64,000 nucleotides of DNA from Streptomyces europaeiscabiei. GTDB lineage: Bacteria > Actinomycetota > Actinomycetes > Streptomycetales > Streptomycetaceae. Numbering within the stretch: position 1 is the first letter of the stretch; every line of letters begins with the position of its first letter. The stretch is from positions 9,366,001 through 9,430,000 of the forward strand of contig NZ_CP107841.1 in assembly GCF_036346855.1 (NCBI RefSeq), read 5' to 3'. The translations under genes were made by a program, and so were the position numbers. The notes below the pieces were generated by a model. It saw only the letters and a program-made list of their open reading frames with translations. It was not told where the DNA came from and did not search any database. Of the stretch, positions 1-8,907 are shown piece by piece.

Positions 1-350
1 CTTTGGACTCCGGCGGATGTAGTGCCCTTCTTCAGGAACCCGGTGTCGTCGATGATCAGTACACCGTCGGGGCGGCCGAGGTGTTCGGCGACGTAGGTCT
101 GCAGGTCGTCGCGGATGTCGTCGGGGTTCCAGCGGGCTCGGGAGAGCAGGTGCTGCAGTCCGTCCGGGGTGGCGTGGCCGGCGTGTTCGGCAAGTTGCCA
201 GCTGTTTTTTCGGGCCACCGGGGCGAGCAGTGCGCGCACGTAGTCCCGCATGCGGCGGCGTGGTTCGACACGGCCGAAGTGGCGCCCGATGGTGGTGAAG
301 AGGTGGTCCAGGTCGCGGTCCCAGGTCTCGGCTGCCTGTTCGGTGATCAC
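1..350 (-). mobile_element. IS701-family transposase, N-terminal part, cut by window edge
   Basis: The minus-strand translation reads from a GTG at 350 to the left edge. It contains the order typical of Streptomyces IS701 transposases: an acidic start, the phrase APVARKNSWQLAEHAG near residue 50, a segment matching DGLQHLLSRARWNPDDIRDDL, and near the edge VLIIDDTGFLKKGTTSAGVQ, which carries the first catalytic aspartate region. The C-terminal two thirds lie outside the window. No good ribosome site precedes the GTG, and the frame stays open back to a TAG near 450, so the start is uncertain. The element appears to have inserted into the PP-loop gene that starts just to its right. Confidence 0.85.
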
Positions 351-477
351 GACCCGAGGCTTCCCAGGCCCGGGGCGACCTTGCCATCGGGGGCACTCCT
401 TCGAGGGGCGTGCGGGCAGAAGCCGTCCGTGACGACTTCCCGCCCGCTACACTCCCACCGCTCGACGTTTCCCCAGG

Positions 478-1095
478 TCAAGCCACGAAGTACTGCTGGA
501 GTACTAGACCCGCTCGATTCCACATAAGGCAACCGAGGCAGCTCGATTTCGGAGTGTCGGCCAAGCCGATAGAGGTCAAATAGCGGATGCAGTCTGCACG
601 TGACCAGCCGAGGTCTATGAGTGGATGCCGGTTGCGCATGCACTTGACGTCGGAGTCCTTGGCCCGGTGGAATTCATCCGTCGAGATGTCGACCCACTGT
701 TCGACGAATATGTCCTTGGGGATGCGCTGGGGGTAGGAGTATCCGAGAAGTTCTCGGACCTTCTTCTTGATCGGTTTTATTTTATATTCCCCGGTGCACT
801 GGCGCCTGGTCATGCCCTGTTTTCCGTCCTGGTTGAGGATGTACAGCGGCATGGATGCGAAGCGGTGCTCGGGATCTAGGGCGTCCTCTCGAATGTTTCC
901 CGCGGTGACGCGCAGAACGGGTATGCCTGCAGGGACGGCGATTTCCTGTTCGAGGCGGTCGAGGTGGGAATAGACGGCTTTGGGTTCCCAGCCGGTGTCG
1001 GCGAAAATGGCGTAGTCGACCTTGGGGAGGATGCCTTCGGCGGACAGGGCGAGCATGGTGCTGGATTGAATTCCGGCGCCTAGTGAAATCGAATG
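478..1095 (-). pseudogene. PP-loop (PAPS reductase / adenine nucleotide alpha-hydrolase) protein, truncated at both ends
   Basis: The frame carries the ATP-binding PP-loop SLGAGIQSST, then AIFADTGWEP, a central RRQCTGEYKIKP segment and the start of a C-terminal cysteine motif, SSCLGC. In the family that motif continues CPF/Y-H-G and a further 60 or so residues; here it is replaced by an unrelated tail ending at 478, next to the IS701 element. At the other end the PP-loop frame has no ATG, GTG or TTG upstream; the first ATG (1056) lies after the PP-loop and would delete it. The DNA is less GC-rich than its neighbours and uses rarer codons such as ATA, which suggests transfer. Relatives occur in phage, plasmid and DNA-modification islands. 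Probably non-functional. Confidence 0.75.
489..505. repeat. inverted repeat near the presumed IS end
   Basis: AGTACT, a five-base spacer (GCTGG), then AGTACT again form a small palindrome. It lies between the transposase start and the point (about 511-530) where the PP-loop gene stops resembling its family. This is where the terminal inverted repeat of the IS would be expected, but the other end is outside the window, so it cannot be matched. Confidence 0.35.
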
Positions 1096-2038
1096 GAAAG
1101 CGGGGAGCTTGGAAATGACTGGTCCTGGGGGTGATGGGGCTGGCCCGGTTCGGCGGCGAGGCGGGCGATGCGGGCGCTGATGAGGGCGGCGTGGCGGATG
1201 GGCAAGGCGTGTGTGGTGCGGGGGAGGACGTCCAGTGCGGCGGCGGGAGGTGGGCGGCCAGCTGCTTGGTGTGGGCGGCGGGGATGTGCCGGTCGTCGGC
1301 TCCCGCCATGAGCAGCAGCCGGTCGCCGAGCTGGCTCAGGACGGTGAGGTCGCGCGGCTTGTAGTCGCGCAGGGACTGCCACAGGGCGGCGAGATCACCG
1401 GTCGCGGTGTGGCGGACGCCGTGGCGGCACGGCGGTGGCCTGTCGGCCGACCGGTTGGGGCGTGGGGCGAGGCGGTGGGGGTGCGTGGCGGGCAGCCGTC
1501 GGCGCAGGAGATCCACCGCGCGAGGTGTGTGGGCGCAGGTCAGGGCAGCGAGGCTGCGTCCGGCGGCCAACAGCCAGGCGCACGGGCCGCGGCCGGGCAG
1601 CACCGTCGCACCCCGTGCGGTGGGAGACAGCAGTACCATGCCCCGTACGCGGGTCAGGTGTTGGGGGTGCAGGGCGGTGAGTTCCTGCAGGACCAGGGTG
1701 CCCAGGGAGTGGCCGGCGAGCACGAGCGGTCCGGTGGGGGCGAGGCGGGTCAGGATCTGGTGCGGGTCGTCGGCGAGTTGTTCGACCGTCAGCGGTGCCT
1801 GGCCTCGGGAGGTGTGGCCGTGCGCGCGCTGGTCGTAGCGCAGGACGCCCAGGCCCAGACCGGTCAGGTGCCGGGTGTGCAGACGCCACAAGTCGGCGGT
1901 GACGGACGCGCCGTGCACGAGGACGACCGTCGCGCCGTCGCGACGCGGGCGCACAGGCGTATCGCGGTAGACGGACAGGGGTGTGCCGTCCGCGGCGGAG
2001 ACGGACAACACCCCCGTGACAGAAGGCGGATGGGACAT
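1080..2038 (-). pseudogene. alpha/beta hydrolase with a C-terminal frameshift
   Basis: From an ATG at 2038 the protein shows an alpha/beta hydrolase: VVLVHGASV (oxyanion strand), RYDQRAHGHT, and the nucleophile elbow LAGHSLGTL. Near 1237-1249 the match jumps frame. The first frame gives AAHLPPPHW and then nonsense, while the next frame gives ALDVLP followed by THALPIRHAALIS, which holds the expected catalytic histidine region, and ends at 1080. One base in a CCG-rich run appears gained or lost. A sequencing error cannot be excluded. The 3' end runs straight into the truncated PP-loop gene, so this whole block looks rearranged. Confidence 0.7.
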
Positions 2039-2299
2039 GGGCGTGGACTCCGGAGGGTGGGATCGCTGGAGGGGCAGCCGTGCGCTGGGGCGGCGGAGAC
2101 AGCTGTTGGCCACCGCACTGCGCTTGTCGCTGTGAGTGGGGTGTAGGCAGGTACCGGGGCCCCGAGACTCCGAGAGGGCCGGGCGTTCAGCCCCGTACCG
2201 CTGGCCTTTGGGCGTCGAGACGATTAGGGGTGGCGTGCCCAGGGGCGGCGTAGCAGCGGGCGAGGCGGCGATGGCTGGAGCTTGGTCTTGCGCCGGTAC

Positions 2300-2470
2300 C
2301 GATGAGGGCAAAGATCCGTCGGCACGCGGCTGGTCGCTGAAGGCGTCGTGCGTGTAGTTCCAGCCGTACATGTGGATCAACGGACCGAGCACGTCGCCGA
2401 TCCGGTCCAGTCCGCCGCCGGCCAGGTGGCGCGGGGAGGCCAGGACGCGGTCCGTCGGGGTGAAGCTCAC
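2300..2470 (-). pseudogene. DUF317-like domain fragment
   Basis: A GTG at 2470 overlaps the TGA of the upstream winged-helix gene (GTGA), which implies translational coupling. The first 50 or so residues read PTDRVLASPRHLAGGG, then DRIGDVLGPLIHMYGW, resembling the start of DUF317 proteins common in Streptomyces plasmids and integrative elements. After about residue 55 the resemblance stops, and the frame runs open through unrelated sequence into the hydrolase gene. I read this as a gene cut by recombination; the right limit of the remnant is approximate. Confidence 0.5.
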
Positions 2471-3237
2471 CGTCTGCGGCCCGCTCCCTGCTTCGTTGCA
2501 GGAGGCGTCACGGCCGCTGCTCGGGCGGCAACCGTGGTGGGCTTGTGCTGGGCGAGGGCACGCCGGCCTTCGGCGGTGACGTCGAGGCGCTGGCCCTGGT
2601 GCAGGGGTGTCGTGGTGTCCACCTCGACGAGTCCTCGCTTGATCAGGGCGTTGAGGGTGGCGACGTTCACGGTGGCCCGGTCCTTGTCGATGGCCTTGAG
2701 CACGCCGTGCCGGCTGATTACGTAACGGATGCCGCCTCCTGCGGACAGCCGGGCGAGGACGGCGTACTGGCTGGCCGTGATCTCCGGCACGGGTGTCGCC
2801 TGCTGCTGTTCGGCGTGCTGTTTCAGGTCCCGGGAGATACCACTGGCGAGGTAGCAGCAGCCGGTGTGAGCCAGGTCGAGCTGGTGGGCGGCGTCCGCGA
2901 GGTGCTCCGCCATGGCGGGGACGGCCTCCGCGTGCCGTGCCGTGCGCACGGCTGCTTCATCGGCCGGCGGGCCGGGGAACGCGGCGCCCTCCAGAGGGTT
3001 GGCCTCCAGCGCGCCGGCCAAGTCGGATGCGGCGATACTGGCGGCGAAGACGACGGAGGCGAGCGCTTCCAGGGACGGGCGGCTGCCGGGTACGGCGGCG
3101 TACTGGCTGCCGTCGAGGGCGGCCAGGCGTTCCATGGCCCGTTGGACCAGCTCGTTCGTGGACAGGATCTTCGACGCGAGCTGCTGCCGGGCGTCGGTGC
3201 CGGGTGAGAGGGTGAGTGAGCGGACTTCGCTGTGCAA
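2467..3237 (-). CDS. winged-helix / MarR-like C-terminal domain protein, hypothetical
   Basis: About 256 residues from a TTG at 3237. The N-terminal half is helical and alanine/leucine rich with an acidic central region. The last 90 residues (ASQYAVLARLSAGG, ATVNVATLNALIKRGLVEV, RLDVTAEGRRAL) look like a winged-helix DNA-binding domain. Upstream of the TTG the same frame stays open and encodes a heptad-like segment (DLQAEIAQLRQL), with no ATG, GTG or TTG, so the true start may be a rarer codon or the 5' end may be lost. It is coupled to the DUF317 fragment, an arrangement seen in Streptomyces accessory elements. No specific function is claimed. Confidence 0.6.
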   Translation of the reverse strand: MHSEVRSLTLSPGTDARQQLASKILSTNELVQRAMERLAALDGSQYAAVPGSRPSLEALASVVFAASIAASDLAGALEANPLEGAAFPGPPADEAAVRTARHAEAVPAMAEHLADAAHQLDLAHTGCCYLASGISRDLKQHAEQQQATPVPEITASQYAVLARLSAGGGIRYVISRHGVLKAIDKDRATVNVATLNALIKRGLVEVDTTTPLHQGQRLDVTAEGRRALAQHKPTTVAARAAAVTPPATKQGAGRRR

Positions 3238-3884
3238 GTCCTCGAAAGCGCTGCCGAGTTGCCGCAGTTGGGCGATCTCGGCTTGCAGGTCGATCTGGTC
3301 AATGGTGCTGCTCCGGGTGAGGGCCGGGGGCTTGGTGGTCAGCGGCTGCGTCGGTGGGCCTGGTCCGGGGAGAGTGTCACGGGCGTAGCTGGACGGCGGG
3401 CGGGCGCGGGCGGGATGTCCTGGAGGGTCGGGATCCCGAGGTCGACGCGCACGCTGGCGCCGAGCGTGTAGAGGTGGGATTCGGCATAGACCACCGCACC
3501 CAGGGCGTCGGATTCACCGAACTCGGAAGGGACACGATTCGGCGAGGTGAAGGGGTACGACGGGGATCCGCTGCCGGCCCCCGAGCTGCCGCCGACACCT
3601 CAGACACCTCTGAAACCACGGGGAAGGTCCCGTTGACCTGCGGAAATCGCTGACGCGTTGGTGATGGGTGGGTGAGCTGTCCTGTGGTGCCACCTCCCGC
3701 GCTCCGACCGATCGCGGGAGGGGCAGCGCTGGCCGCAGGCCCGCAGTGGAGGGCTGGGTGAGTCCACAGTCCGGCCGTGTGTGGGCAGCTGTGGCAGGGC
3801 GCTGTATGCCCTCGTTGGCCAGACCTGGGGTGAAATGAGGCAGGCGGGCGGGGGTCGGCGGAGGACCGGCCCACGTGCGCGGGG
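3238..3884. other. intergenic stretch, no supported gene
   Basis: Six frames give only short, compositionally biased reading frames. Apart from the open coiled-coil-like frame continuing upstream of 3237 and the terminator hairpin at its right end, nothing recognisable is seen. Confidence 0.5.
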
Positions 3885-3917
3885 TGCGGCCGGGCCGTCG
3901 GCCATGCCCGGCCCGCA
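3885..3917 (-). terminator. hairpin after the response regulator
   Basis: TGCGGCCGGGC pairs with GCCCGGCCCGCA with one bulged base and a ten-base loop. It starts immediately past the stop of the response regulator and has no T-tract, typical of actinobacterial terminators. Confidence 0.6.
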
Positions 3918-3919
3918 CC

Positions 3920-4597
3920 TCAGCCCTGTCGTTCTCCCGCGCGCACCAAGCCGGTCTCGTACGCGATGACGACCAGCTGAGCCCGGTCGCGGGCGCCGAG
4001 CTTGGCCATGGCCCGGTTGGCGTGGGTCTTGACGGTGACCGGGGTGACGAAGAGGCGTTCGGCGATCTCGTCGTTGGCCAGGCCGGAGCCCACCAGGGTC
4101 AGCACTTCCTGTTCCCGGGGAGTCAGAGTGGCCAGCCTGCGGGGGTCGACGAGGTCACCGGGGGAGGGCTGGGTGAGAACCCGGGCGATGAGGCCCCTGG
4201 TGGCTGCCGGGGAGAGCAACGCCTCGCCGGAGGCCACGAGCCGGACGGCGTCGAGAAGCTGCGCCGGTTCGACCCCCTTGCCCAGGAAGCCGCCGGCGCC
4301 GGCCCGGAGGGCCTCTACGACGAGGTCGTCCTCCTCGAAGGTGGTCAGGACGAGGACCTTGACTCCAGCCAGGTCCTCGTCCTGAGCGATCAGCCGGGTG
4401 GCCTCGATGCCGTCCAGTTCGGGCATCCGGATGTCCATGACCACGACGTCGGCACGCTCGGACCGGGCCAGCCGCACCGCCTCCCGCCCGTTGGAGGCCT
4501 CCCCGACGACCTCCATGTCCGGCTGTGCGTCGATGAGGAGCCGGAACGTGCCCCGGAGCAGGGCCTGGTCGTCGGCGAGCAGGACGCGAATGGCCAT
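3920..4597 (-). CDS. NarL/FixJ-family response regulator
   Basis: 225 residues. The receiver domain (1-120) has the acidic pair D9/D10, phospho-acceptor D55 in VVVMDIRMPELDG, a conserved T in LVLTTFEED and the lysine in GFLGKGV. A LuxR-type helix-turn-helix follows (about 155-220; LTPREQEVLTLVGSGLANDEIA and VTVKTHANRAMAKL). The ATG at 4597 is 23 bases after the kinase gene, so the two are co-transcribed. It is the output partner of the adjacent kinase and probably controls the MMPL pump gene just upstream on the same strand, though the target is inferred only from position. Confidence 0.95.
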   Translation of the reverse strand: MAIRVLLADDQALLRGTFRLLIDAQPDMEVVGEASNGREAVRLARSERADVVVMDIRMPELDGIEATRLIAQDEDLAGVKVLVLTTFEEDDLVVEALRAGAGGFLGKGVEPAQLLDAVRLVASGEALLSPAATRGLIARVLTQPSPGDLVDPRRLATLTPREQEVLTLVGSGLANDEIAERLFVTPVTVKTHANRAMAKLGARDRAQLVVIAYETGLVRAGERQG

Positions 4598-4620
4598 GGG
4601 TGATCTTTTCTCACGTGAGG

Positions 4621-5802
4621 TCAGACAGTGGTGGGGGCGAGCGCGAGCGGCAGGTCGGCGACGACCTGGAAGCCCCCCTCGGGCCGCGGCCCAGCGATCA
4701 CGGTACCGCCGATGGCGGTGGCCCGTTCGCGCATCCCGATCAGCCCGTGGCCGGTTCCCGCGCCCTTGGGCACGCCCGGCCGTCCGTCGTCGGTGACGGT
4801 GATCCGGAGCGAGTGCATCCCGTAGTCCAGCACCACCGCGGTCCGGGTCGCGGAGGCGTGCTTGTGCGTGTTGGTGAGTGCTTCCTGGATGATCCGGTAG
4901 GCGGTCAGCTCGGTCGCGGGTGCCACTGGCGACGGATCGCCGGCGCGGGCCACCGACACGGGCATGCCGCTCGCCCGGAACCCGCTGACCAGGGCGTCGA
5001 GATCGGCCAGGGTCGCGATGGGGGCACGAGAGCCGGGCGCGTCGTCGGGCTGACGCAGCAGACCGACGGTGGCGCGCAGTTCGTCGAGCGCGGCGCGGCT
5101 GTTGTCCTTGATGTGGGCCAGTGCCGCGTAGGCCTGTTCCGGGTTGGCGCGCATGAGGTGGTGGGCCACCCCCGCCTGGGCGTTGACCAGGGTGATGTGG
5201 TGGGCCACCACGTCGTGCAGGTCGCGCGCGATGCGCACGCGTTCCTCGGTGACCCGGCGCCGGGCCTCTTCCTCCCGCGTGCGTTCGGCGTGTTCCACGC
5301 GTTCCCTGGCCGCCGCGAGGTTCTGGCGGCGGTTGAGGACGGTACGGCCGAGCGCGGTGGCCGCGATCGCGAGGTCGAACCGCAGCAGGCCGGGACCCCC
5401 TGTCACGGACTGCGCGTGGGTCGCGGCGTAGACACCGGTGATCGCCACGGCCGCCACGGAGCCGACGATCCAAGCGGTGCGCCGGCTGCCGTGGAGGGCG
5501 AGGGCGTACAGGGCGACGAAAACCGCCGCCGGGGTCGGCGAGATGTGCGAGGCGACGGCCATGAGTGTGAGGTCGCCGGCCAGGGTGAAGAGGGCGACGC
5601 CCAGGGGCCAGAGACTCCGGAAGGCCAGCGGCACGCACGACAGCGCCGTCCACACCACCTCGTCCCACCGCGGCTCATGCCAGTGGGACGGGCCGACGGC
5701 GGTCGCCGCCGCGGCGATCACGATCAGCGGAACGGCGGGCAGCGCGTCTCTGATCCGGTCATGACGAGCCAGCCACTGTCGCCACACCATGGGCAGTTCC
5801 AT
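4621..5802 (-). CDS. NarL-type sensor histidine kinase (HisKA_3)
   Basis: 393 residues. The N-terminal 150 residues hold several hydrophobic segments (about 20-38, 50-75, 90-105, 110-130), so the sensor part is membrane-embedded with short loops. The dimerisation and phospho-acceptor motif is RIARDLHDVVAHH with H196; the ATPase domain shows ALTNTHKHA (N box), TDDGRPG and GHGLIGMRERA (G boxes). It autophosphorylates and hands the phosphate to D55 of the regulator encoded 23 bases downstream. The stimulus cannot be told; kinases with this topology often sense cell-envelope stress. The ATG at 5802 follows a purine-rich stretch. Confidence 0.94.
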   Translation of the reverse strand: MELPMVWRQWLARHDRIRDALPAVPLIVIAAAATAVGPSHWHEPRWDEVVWTALSCVPLAFRSLWPLGVALFTLAGDLTLMAVASHISPTPAAVFVALYALALHGSRRTAWIVGSVAAVAITGVYAATHAQSVTGGPGLLRFDLAIAATALGRTVLNRRQNLAAARERVEHAERTREEEARRRVTEERVRIARDLHDVVAHHITLVNAQAGVAHHLMRANPEQAYAALAHIKDNSRAALDELRATVGLLRQPDDAPGSRAPIATLADLDALVSGFRASGMPVSVARAGDPSPVAPATELTAYRIIQEALTNTHKHASATRTAVVLDYGMHSLRITVTDDGRPGVPKGAGTGHGLIGMRERATAIGGTVIAGPRPEGGFQVVADLPLALAPTTV

Positions 5803-5893
5803 TTCCTCACTCTATGAAGCGCGGGCCGGCGGAATCCGGGGCCATCCCGTTTTCCGTCGGCCCGTGCGGGAAATCGGTCCGTCGTGCCGACCG

Positions 5894-8089
5894 TCAGTCG
5901 GCCAGGTCGGCGGTCTCCCGCTCCGGCACCGCGTGCAGCGGCTGCGCCGGCTGGTCGGCAGGGCCTTCCACGGACACGTTGGGCAGCGCCCTGTCCAGAC
6001 TGCGGGGCAGCCACCAGTTCGCCTTCCCGCACAGGTGCATGAGGGCGGGGACGACCATCATGCGGATCAGCAGGGCGTCCGCGGCGACCGCCACCGCGAG
6101 GCTGACCCCGAACTCGGAGATCACTCGCATGCCGCCGAACACGAAGGAGCCGAAGACGCAGACCATGATGGTGGCGGCCACGGCGATGACCTTGCCGGTC
6201 TCGGCCTGCCCGACCCGGACCGCGCGGTGACTGTCACCGGTGTGGGACCACTCCTCGCGCATCCGGCTGACGAGGAAGACCTGGTAGTCCATGGACAGGC
6301 CGAACATGATGCCGACGACCAGGATCGGCACGAACGACTCGATCGGTCCGCCGGCGCCGAGTCCGAGCAGTCCGGCGCCGAACCCGTACTGGAAGACGAC
6401 CACGATCGCGCCGAACGCCACTCCGATGCTGAGGATGTTGAGCACGGCGCCGACCGCCGGGATGAGCAGGCTGCGGAAGGCAACGGTCAGCAGCAGGAAG
6501 CCGAGCGCGGCGATCACCAGCACGAAGACGGGCAGCTTGCCCATCAGGACCGACGCGAAGTCGTCGTTGCTCGCGGTGACACCGCCCACGTAGACCTTCA
6601 TCGACGTGCCCTGCTCGGCCTCGGGGATCACGTCGTCACGCAGGTGGTGGATCAGGTCGGAGGTGGCTTCCGACTGCGGGGAGGTCGTCGGGACGACGGA
6701 GACCACCCCGACGGTCTGCCCGTCCTTCATGGGCACGGCGTCGGCACTGGCGACACCGTCGACCTTTCCGAGCGCGGTGACCAGCTTCGCCTCGGCCGCC
6801 TTGTCGGCGGCGGTGGGTGCCTGGACGGCCAGGACGAGCGGGCCGTTGAAGCCGGGGCCGAAGCCGTCGGCGATCATCTCGTACGCCTGACGGTTCGTCG
6901 AGGACGTGGGCAGGTTGCCGTCGTCGGACGCGCCGAGGCGCAGGGAGAGCGTCGGGAACGCGAGCGCCGTCAACACGGCCAGGGCGACGAGACCCAGAGT
7001 CCCGGGCCTGGCCTGCACCCGCTCGGCCCACCGGCCCCACACGCCGGTGCGGCCCGAAGAGCGCGGCTGTGTCCAGGCGGCCATCTCGCGGCGCTCCTTG
7101 CGGCTGAGGACGCGCGGACCGATCATCCCGAGCAGCGCAGGCAGCAGGGTGATGGCGGCCAGGACGGTCAGCACCACGGTGACGGCGGCGCCGATCGCCA
7201 TGCCGTTGATGATGCCGACGTTCAGGGTGAGCATGCCGAGCAGCGCGACGACGACGGTGAGCCCGGCGAAGACCACGGCCCGCCCGGAGGTGTCGAGAGA
7301 CTTGGCGACCGCCTCGGTGACGCTCATACCGGCCATCAGGTTGGCGCGGTGCCGGTTGACGATGAACAGCGCGTAGTCGATGCCCACGCCCAGGCCGATC
7401 AGCGAGCCGAGGGTCAGCGTCGTGTCGGAGAGGATGATGACGTGGCTGAGCAGCATCACCGTGACCGCTGAGGTGCCGACGCCGATGACGGCCGTGATGA
7501 TGGGCAGCGCCGCCACCCAGACCGCCCGGAAGACGAACAGCAGCACGATGAAGGCGAGGACGATGCCCATGGCGTCGGCGACCGCGTTCGGCTCCGGGTT
7601 GACGGTGAACGCCTGCCCGTTGAGGGCGATGTGCAGGCTCCCCGTCTCCGGTTCGGTGGCGAGTGCCTTCACGTGGTCGATCTGGGCGTCCGAGACGTCC
7701 TGGTCGAACGCGACCGTCGCGTAGGCCGTCCTGCCGTCCTTGCTGATCTGTCCCTTGCCGACGGGTGTGTAGGGGCTGGTCACCGCGGCGACGCCCGGCG
7801 CGTCGGCAATGCCCTTGAGCCTGCCGGTCATCGCCTTCTCGGCGGCGGGCTCGGTGACCTCGCCGCCGTTCAGCTGCCAGACCACACGGCCGCTCTTGCC
7901 CGCGGCGCTGTCGGAGGCCTGCTGCAGCAAGGCCGTGGCCTTGGCCGAGTCGGTGTCCTGTGAGGTCGGGCTGTTGCCGAAGGCGCTGCCGGTGGCGCCG
8001 ACCCCGGCTCCCAGGGCGAGCAACAGGCCCACCCAGACCAGGACGACGGCGAGCCGGTGCCTATGACACCAGCGGGCGAGAGGGGACAT
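5894..8089 (-). CDS. MMPL / RND-type membrane transporter
   Basis: 731 residues with the MMPL layout: one N-terminal helix, a large extracytoplasmic loop, six-helix block (about 190-360), a second loop and a second six-helix block (about 540-700). LGSLIGLGVGIDYALFIVNR and the mirrored PILVVGIMFGLSMDYQVFLVSR carry the paired GxxxDY motifs that form the proton relay in this superfamily. Relatives include ActII-3 and lipid or antibiotic exporters of actinobacteria. The open frame extends 15 codons upstream, but the ATG at 8089 (MSPLARWCHRH) is the natural start. The two-component genes follow 91 bases downstream on the same strand, suggesting a regulator-pump module. Confidence 0.93.
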   Translation of the reverse strand: MSPLARWCHRHRLAVVLVWVGLLLALGAGVGATGSAFGNSPTSQDTDSAKATALLQQASDSAAGKSGRVVWQLNGGEVTEPAAEKAMTGRLKGIADAPGVAAVTSPYTPVGKGQISKDGRTAYATVAFDQDVSDAQIDHVKALATEPETGSLHIALNGQAFTVNPEPNAVADAMGIVLAFIVLLFVFRAVWVAALPIITAVIGVGTSAVTVMLLSHVIILSDTTLTLGSLIGLGVGIDYALFIVNRHRANLMAGMSVTEAVAKSLDTSGRAVVFAGLTVVVALLGMLTLNVGIINGMAIGAAVTVVLTVLAAITLLPALLGMIGPRVLSRKERREMAAWTQPRSSGRTGVWGRWAERVQARPGTLGLVALAVLTALAFPTLSLRLGASDDGNLPTSSTNRQAYEMIADGFGPGFNGPLVLAVQAPTAADKAAEAKLVTALGKVDGVASADAVPMKDGQTVGVVSVVPTTSPQSEATSDLIHHLRDDVIPEAEQGTSMKVYVGGVTASNDDFASVLMGKLPVFVLVIAALGFLLLTVAFRSLLIPAVGAVLNILSIGVAFGAIVVVFQYGFGAGLLGLGAGGPIESFVPILVVGIMFGLSMDYQVFLVSRMREEWSHTGDSHRAVRVGQAETGKVIAVAATIMVCVFGSFVFGGMRVISEFGVSLAVAVAADALLIRMMVVPALMHLCGKANWWLPRSLDRALPNVSVEGPADQPAQPLHAVPERETADLAD

Positions 8090-8907
8090 CGACGTGCCTT
8101 TCCAGAAATGCCATGCGACGGAGCCGGTGATCACGGCCCACCCTCACGCTCGCAGTTCTCCGGCCTCTCGTCATTGGCCGTTCGCAGACACTTGCGCCTA
8201 CTGCGATCGCAGCAGACGCGGTGGCGAAGAACGGGGTGCCCCCTGTGGGCGGAGCGGAAACCGCTGGTCCAGACGTGATGAGCAGGCCTGAGGCGCGAGC
8301 CGAGGCGGTGAGATCGTCGACACCGGGAGCCGCCGGGCAGGCGACCGCCACGCCCCTACACCCCAAGGCCGTTGTCGGTTGCCGCGCCCGTCCCCGACCC
8401 GGTGGCACAGCGCGAGCACCGGGAGGGGCGGCGCGGGCTCCTGGCGCGTGAGCGGGCGGAACAGGGCGCGGCTCAACGCGCCGACCACTGCAGCGACCCG
8501 GGACAGTTCGGCTCATGAGCAGGGACATCGGTGACGACTGACGCATCCTGCGGACATCTCCGCGAGGTGCCCGGCGCGGGTATCCCCAGCCAGGACGGCG
8601 CCTGCCTTGCCCGCCGCCATGTCGCTGCCGCGGCAGTCCCACACCTCGCCCCCTCGAACCGGGCTACCGGCGCGTGCTCGTGGCGCCCAGTAGCCGCACG
8701 GCGGGCGATCACGGAACCGAACAACTGGGCGTCTCGTTGGAGTGGCCAATCATGCCGACCGGGTTCCGTACCGAACCGGCATGGTGTCAGTTTCACCATG
8801 CGCGCGTCCGGGGCGGGGCAACGGACCTGTGGGCGAGCCTCCGGTCCGGACGCGGCAGTACTCCCTGAGCCGATGGCTCCCGCGAGACGGCCTGCCTCAC
8901 ATCGAGT
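8090..8907. other. intergenic stretch, no supported gene
   Basis: No reading frame with family-like composition was found on either strand. An imperfect inverted repeat, CATGCC (8752-8757) with GGCATG (8777-8782) and an inner GGTTC/GAACC pair, lies about 130 bases past the oxidoreductase gene and may help terminate it. Otherwise nothing is recognised. Confidence 0.45.

Noticed and set aside
3514..3918. 134-residue minus-strand frame after the response regulator
   Set aside because: Proline/arginine-rich with no motif, and it contains the terminator hairpin.
5789..7471. 560-residue plus-strand reading frame
   Set aside because: It is antisense to the MMPL transporter, rich in D/H/R/G as expected of a high-GC shadow frame, and shows no family motif.
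8752..8782. CATGCC...GGCATG interrupted inverted repeat as a terminator
   Set aside because: The stem needs a five-base asymmetric bulge and lies 130 bases from the stop; mentioned only in the intergenic note.
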